From: CAYNBT01 sp964396025
GTDB taxonomy: Bacteria; Patescibacteriota; WWE3; UBA101185; UBA10185
NCBI GenBank assembly: GCA_964396025.1
Contig: CAYNBT010000032.1
Location: forward strand, 1 to 7,426
Length of the DNA: 7,426 nt
Reading direction: 5' to 3'
In this document: positions 5,212 through 7,426 of the stretch, piece after piece
How the letters are laid out: every line of letters begins with the position of its first letter
Numbering within the stretch: position 1 is the stretch's first letter
The notes under the pieces: model-generated
Database searches by the model: none
What the model saw: only the letters and a program-made list of their open reading frames with translations
What the model was told of the DNA's origin: nothing
Program-made: the position numbers and the translations under genes

Positions 5212-5258
5212 CTGTACAAGATGTCAATAAAATTCTATCTACACTAGAGCTTCCATTA

Positions 5259-5287
5259 TTGATGCTACAGTCAAATACTAATAAAGT
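5259..5287 (+). promoter_or_regulatory. Promoter of the 23-aa peptide gene
   Basis: TTGATG (5259-5264), a 17-base spacer, TAAAGT (5282-5287). The predicted start near 5294 leaves a 17-nt leader that consists almost only of the ribosome site. It diverges from the operon promoter at 5176-5211 across about 50 bases, with no CTATAGG box. Confidence 0.6.
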
Positions 5288-5310
5288 AACTGAAGAAAGG
5301 GGGTGCTGCT

Positions 5311-5382
5311 ATGTTCGTGCAATTTCTGACTTCAAGCTTGTTAAGGCTTCTCATCGAGTTGCTTCTCAGGCGCATGTTCTAA
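5311..5382 (+). CDS. Candidate 23-aa hydrophobic, cationic peptide
   Basis: An unannotated-size reading frame from ATG to TAA. Support comes from its context: a very strong ribosome site (AAAGGGGG, 5296-5303) seven bases before the ATG, and a sigma-70-like promoter placed so that the leader is only about 17 nt. The peptide begins MFVQFLTSSLLRLL and continues IELLLRRMF: hydrophobic with Arg and one Glu, and a basic C-terminus. That is the general look of short membrane-active peptides such as type I toxins, or of a leader peptide. I find no clear antisense promoter and no strong terminator after it, so a type I toxin-antitoxin reading is only a possibility. It fills what would otherwise be a gap of about 340 bases between the operon at 5134 and the YdeI gene at 5473; nothing else is evident there. 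Confidence 0.55.
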   Translation: MFVQFLTSSLLRLLIELLLRRMF

Positions 5383-5472
5383 GCAAGGATTTGTACTGTT
5401 GATACTTTGGCATCGTACTCTTTCTCCATCCTACTGCCCAGGGTGGTTATTCCCTAAAACACAAAAAAATCT

Positions 5473-5784
5473 TTACGCTTTTCCACGTTTTTTGTCGAGA
5501 ATATATTTTATAGAGGGGCTTATTGGTTTGTCTGTGCGATGAATACAACCTATCCAACAGCAGGGTCGTCGTTTGCCTTCTTTGAGTTGCTTAACAGCTC
5601 TATCTATATGTTCTTGCCTTGTCTCTGCTTTTTTAACAAATGTAATCCAACAGATCCATTCGTTGCGTGCTAGGGGAGTAAGACCTTCCCATGCGTCTTG
5701 GGCTTTGGTGTCGGAGATTAGGGCCTTACGTAAGTCGTCAGGGACGTGATGTACTACTCCATCTGAAAGAGTTTTTTTGGTCAT
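5473..5784 (-). CDS. YdeI/OmpD-associated family protein, 103 aa
   Basis: The central block is typical of the YdeI / OmpD-associated (bacteriocin-protection-like) family: DLRKALISDTKAQDAWEGLT (17-36), PLARNEWICWI with its conserved Trp residues, then FVKKAETRQEHIDRAVKQLK and EGKRRPCCWIGCIHR (two adjacent Cys and a further Cys). Length is in the short range of the family. The biochemical activity of these proteins is poorly defined; a link to antimicrobial-peptide resistance has been reported for relatives, and I cannot say whether it holds here. The tail is strongly basic. It is a single minus-strand gene between two modules. Its -10 ends six bases before the ATG and there is no ribosome site, so it is predicted leaderless. 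A T-run follows the gene (minus strand, 5464-5470) without a convincing stem. Confidence 0.9.
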   Translation of the reverse strand: MTKKTLSDGVVHHVPDDLRKALISDTKAQDAWEGLTPLARNEWICWITFVKKAETRQEHIDRAVKQLKEGKRRPCCWIGCIHRTDKPISPSIKYILDKKRGKA

Positions 5785-5790
5785 GGGGTT

Positions 5791-5799
5791 ATTTTACCA
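5791..5799 (-). promoter_or_regulatory. Extended -10 promoter of the YdeI gene, leaderless type
   Basis: On the minus strand TGGTAAAAT is an extended -10 (TAAAAT at 5791-5796). AACCCC then leads directly to the ATG at 5784. No good -35 is seen 17 bases upstream, which an extended -10 can tolerate. Confidence 0.65.
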
Positions 5800-5831
5800 A
5801 ATCTTTGCGTGGTGGAAACAAAGAAGTGACT

Positions 5832-5894
5832 AAGAAGAATAATACCCACCATCACGACAGACTTGCTAAAAGCTAAGTCAACCGCTTTGGTGGG
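5832..5894 (-). terminator. Probable terminator of the 126-aa gene
   Basis: CCCACC (5845-5850) pairs with GGTGGG (5889-5894), with an inner stem GACTTGC (5860-5866) against GCTAAGTC (5872-5879). On the minus strand TATTATTCTTCTT follows. Weaker than the other terminators because the long stem is interrupted. Confidence 0.6.
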
Positions 5895-5920
5895 AATTTA
5901 AGAATGTTAACTAACTGTAC

Positions 5921-6301
5921 TTACTCTATGCCCAGTTGCTTCATGATAGCCTTACGAAATTCTGCCAGGATATTAGCGACATACTGTTCTACATCACCGT
6001 ACCCCATTTCTGCCCGCAAGCCACCCCAGTAGAAATGTTGCAATATAATCATGTTGTATTCGTCGGTGGGGACGATCGCATCAGTGGGTTCCTCATTGTT
6101 TTTACTCACCAGAATCATAAACTCTTTTGGATGATTGAAGCTTGTTCGTCCAATTCGAATTCCGTTGCCTGCACTCTGCATAACAAAGCCTGTGGTGCCT
6201 ACAATCGCCTGAACAGCACCAATAATTTGTTGCCCCGTGAATGTATGATCTCTTCGTCTGATGCTCGTCATAACTTGAATACCATCTGGGCTGATAAGCA
6301 T
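5921..6301 (-). CDS. Hypothetical protein, 126 aa
   Basis: Not recognised. The start ATG (6299-6301) has AAGGAGA at 6307-6313. The N-terminal half mixes short strands and Gly-rich turns (MLISPDGIQVMTSIRRRD, then GTTGFVMQSAGNGIRIGRTS). A His/Tyr/Trp-rich segment follows (MIILQHFYWGGLRAEMGYGD), and the protein ends in an amphipathic helix (VANILAEFRKAIMKQLGIE). No signal peptide or membrane span is seen, so it is probably cytoplasmic. It is a single-gene module with a CTATAGG promoter (6351-6386), a leader of about 43 nt and its own probable terminator. Function unknown. Confidence 0.85.
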   Translation of the reverse strand: MLISPDGIQVMTSIRRRDHTFTGQQIIGAVQAIVGTTGFVMQSAGNGIRIGRTSFNHPKEFMILVSKNNEEPTDAIVPTDEYNMIILQHFYWGGLRAEMGYGDVEQYVANILAEFRKAIMKQLGIE

Positions 6302-6350
6302 TGTCTTCTCCTTTTTTTATTGTGTTTTAAACATGTTCTAGACTGGAGGA

Positions 6351-6386
6351 ACTATACAAGCGAAAACGGATTTATGCAACCTATAG
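6351..6386 (-). promoter_or_regulatory. Promoter of the 126-aa gene (CTATAGG, -35, -10)
   Basis: On the minus strand CTATAGG (6380-6386), TTGCAT (6374-6379), a 17-base spacer, then TATAGT (6351-6356). The predicted start is near 6344. Same architecture as at 882-917, 5176-5211 and 7383-7418. Confidence 0.82.
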
Positions 6387-6405
6387 CTGCAGCAAAGGTT
6401 TGGTT

Positions 6406-6424
6406 ACTAGAATAATAATCTAGT
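6406..6424. repeat. Short dyad after the PhnB-like gene
   Basis: ACTAGA (6406-6411) and TCTAGT (6419-6424) form a 6-bp stem with a 7-base AT loop, three bases past the stop codon of the gene at 6427. It lacks a T-run, so termination there would be weak; read-through would run into the promoter of the next module. Confidence 0.35.
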
Positions 6425-6426
6425 GC

Positions 6427-6882
6427 CTACACACCATACTCGCTCATCACAATCTTCTTTTGCCTCATCATAATCTCAAAAGCATTAGGCTTTTTCATGA
6501 GTTCTTCTATGTTTTCAGGTACAATCTGCCAGCTTAAACCGTATTTGTCTTTGCACCATCCGCATTGTTCGGCTTCGGGAACAGCCGATAACTTTTCCCA
6601 ATAATAATCAATCTCATCTTGGTCTTTGCAATACACAGCAAAAGAAATTGCTTCCGTGAACTTAAAATTATCTCCTGCATTTATTGCAGTAAAGCGTTGG
6701 CCGTTTAATTCAAATTCTACGGTTAGAATTTTCCCGGCGAATTCTTGCTGGAAATCTGCTAACCCATCTTTTGGATAATAAGTTGTTGAAATAGTTTTGC
6801 TATCTGGAAATATGTTTGTGTAAAAATCGACTGCTTCCTTAGCGTTTTTGTTAAACCACAGGTTGGGTATTATTTTTTGCAT
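6427..6882 (-). CDS. PhnB-like VOC family protein (3-dmu-9_3-mt type), 151 aa
   Basis: The start MQKIIPNLWFNKNAKEAVDF followed by YTNIFPDSKT is diagnostic for PhnB-like VOC proteins (the domain historically named 3-demethylubiquinone-9 3-methyltransferase). Further landmarks are FELNGQRFTAINAGDNFKFT (76-95), AISFAVYCKDQDEIDYYWEK and the C-terminal EQCGWCKDKYGLSWQIVP. The family name is misleading: these are VOC-fold proteins without a methyltransferase domain, and their substrates are mostly unknown. The C-terminus ends soon after the last conserved motif, slightly shorter than many relatives. It stands alone on the minus strand between two modules. The -10 (TATACT) ends six bases before the ATG and no ribosome site is present, so it is predicted leaderless. 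Its codons are A/T-rich like those of the other VOC gene. Confidence 0.94.
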   Translation of the reverse strand: MQKIIPNLWFNKNAKEAVDFYTNIFPDSKTISTTYYPKDGLADFQQEFAGKILTVEFELNGQRFTAINAGDNFKFTEAISFAVYCKDQDEIDYYWEKLSAVPEAEQCGWCKDKYGLSWQIVPENIEELMKKPNAFEIMMRQKKIVMSEYGV

Positions 6883-6888
6883 TTTTTA

Positions 6889-6897
6889 AGTATAACA
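6889..6897 (-). promoter_or_regulatory. Extended -10 promoter of the PhnB-like gene, leaderless type
   Basis: On the minus strand TGTTATACT is an extended -10 (TATACT at 6889-6894), then TAAAAA and the ATG at 6882. The -35 position falls in the T-run of the neighbouring terminator, so the terminator tail and this promoter overlap. Confidence 0.7.
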
Positions 6898-6911
6898 AAT
6901 GTGTAACATGC

Positions 6912-6957
6912 AAAAAAAAGGGCAGCAAGTTTGGTTTTTAATCTCCAAATGCTGCCC
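6912..6957 (-). terminator. Intrinsic terminator of the 110-aa membrane protein gene
   Basis: GGGCAGCA (6920-6927) pairs with TGCTGCCC (6950-6957), and an inner TTTGG/CCAAA stem (6930-6934 with 6945-6949) extends it. Eight T follow on the minus strand. Confidence 0.95.
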
Positions 6958-6996
6958 GTTAAAGACATTAGCCATTCAAATAGCTTATGGTTTTAT

Positions 6997-7329
6997 CTAG
7001 TTAGGGTTACTTAAAGAGAGTAACTCATCAATTTCGCTCTCATTAATGGCACCAGAACCTATAAGCTCGTGAAATGCATTCTGGTGCATTTGCACTGCAT
7101 GCTCGAGTTTGCGGTACTGGTCATAATGCATTTCGTGCTTTGGTTTCGTCTCAAAATAAAGAACAAAGAAAACGAATGCTGGAATCAGCATCCAGGGAAA
7201 CACTGAGACAAGGATTGGCGCTACGAACAAGCTTACAAGCGCTAGCCAGAAGTACACTTCCTTGTGCCGTCCAAATTTACGAATGCGTTGAAGTTTCTTA
7301 TATTCGCGGTGAATTTCCATTGCGGTCAT
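6997..7329 (-). CDS. Small membrane protein with two spans, 110 aa
   Basis: Not recognised. The start ATG (7327-7329) has AAAGGAG at 7338-7344. A basic N-terminus (KKLQRIRKFGRHK, 11-23) precedes two closely spaced hydrophobic segments at about 25-41 and 44-59 (FWLALVSLFVAPILVSVF and PWMLIPAFVFFVLYF), probably a helical hairpin. The C-terminal 50 residues are charged and His-rich, then acidic (SEIDELLSLSNPN), and probably cytoplasmic. The layout of two spans followed by a charged tail resembles the 147-aa membrane protein at 4691-5134, but I see no clear sequence similarity. It is a single-gene module with its own promoter and a very strong terminator. Confidence 0.87.
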   Translation of the reverse strand: MTAMEIHREYKKLQRIRKFGRHKEVYFWLALVSLFVAPILVSVFPWMLIPAFVFFVLYFETKPKHEMHYDQYRKLEHAVQMHQNAFHELIGSGAINESEIDELLSLSNPN

Positions 7330-7382
7330 TGCTTGAGCTCCTTTTGTATGAGTAGGGCTTTAATGGCTTGAACTTGATAGAC

Positions 7383-7418
7383 AGTATAGATTGGGCGCTT
7401 CTGAAAGTCAACCTGTAG
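7383..7418 (-). promoter_or_regulatory. Promoter of the 110-aa membrane protein gene
   Basis: On the minus strand CTACAGG (7412-7418; one base different from CTATAGG), TTGACT (7406-7411), a 17-base spacer, then TATACT (7383-7388). The predicted start near 7376 gives a leader of about 47 nt containing the ribosome site. Confidence 0.85.
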
Positions 7419-7426
7419 TATGTGGG

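Noticed and set aside
5222..5227. Perfect -35 consensus TTGACA on the minus strand upstream of the operon promoter
   Set aside because: At 17 bases it meets no -10-like hexamer; the nearest TATA-like sequence belongs to the CTATAGG box at only 11 bases.
5383..5472. Possible terminator after the peptide gene or after the YdeI gene
   Set aside because: Only a 4-bp AGGG/CCCT pairing is seen on the plus strand, without a T-run. The minus-strand T-run after YdeI has no convincing stem.
5936..6415. A 159-codon plus-strand open frame
   Set aside because: It covers the antisense of the SD-led 126-aa gene and runs through that gene's promoter. Its Cys/His/Ser-rich composition is typical of a shadow frame.

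Overview
This is a gene-dense bacterial window of small, mostly unfamiliar genes, nearly all on the minus strand. TGA, TAA and TAG all act as ordinary stops. I see no tRNA, rRNA, CRISPR array or transposase. Small single genes, VOC and MNT families and a tautomerase/cupin-like protein of a kind I associate with Patescibacteria (CPR) suggest that group, but this is a low-confidence guess.

Layout, in minus-strand reading direction (right to left): a membrane protein (7329-6997) with its own promoter and terminator; a PhnB-type VOC protein (6882-6427); an unknown 126-aa protein (6301-5921); a YdeI-type protein (5784-5473); a tiny plus-strand peptide gene (5311-5382); a three-gene operon (5134-3585: membrane protein, SH3-like barrel protein, tautomerase/cupin-like protein) with a terminator hairpin before its last gene; an unknown 217-aa protein (3407-2754); a second VOC protein (2652-2296); a plus-strand MNT nucleotidyltransferase (1873-2160) followed by a HEPN partner reduced to its two ends (2150-2269); a two-gene operon (1746-1014: membrane protein and unknown protein); and an unknown 198-aa protein (715-119). 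The promoter of a further gene lies at the left edge.

The most striking pattern is two expression styles side by side. Most unknown minus-strand genes sit in self-contained modules: a promoter with exactly 17 bases between -35 and -10, usually with CTATAGG directly upstream of the -35; a leader with a strong AAGGAG-type ribosome site; one to three genes; and a strong intrinsic terminator. The four recognisable genes (two VOC, YdeI, MNT) have no ribosome site. Each has a -10 hexamer ending exactly six bases before its ATG, so the mRNA should be leaderless. The modules follow each other in one direction, and the leaderless genes sit between them. The modules' proteins are largely unrecognisable (three are membrane proteins), so what they do together is not known.
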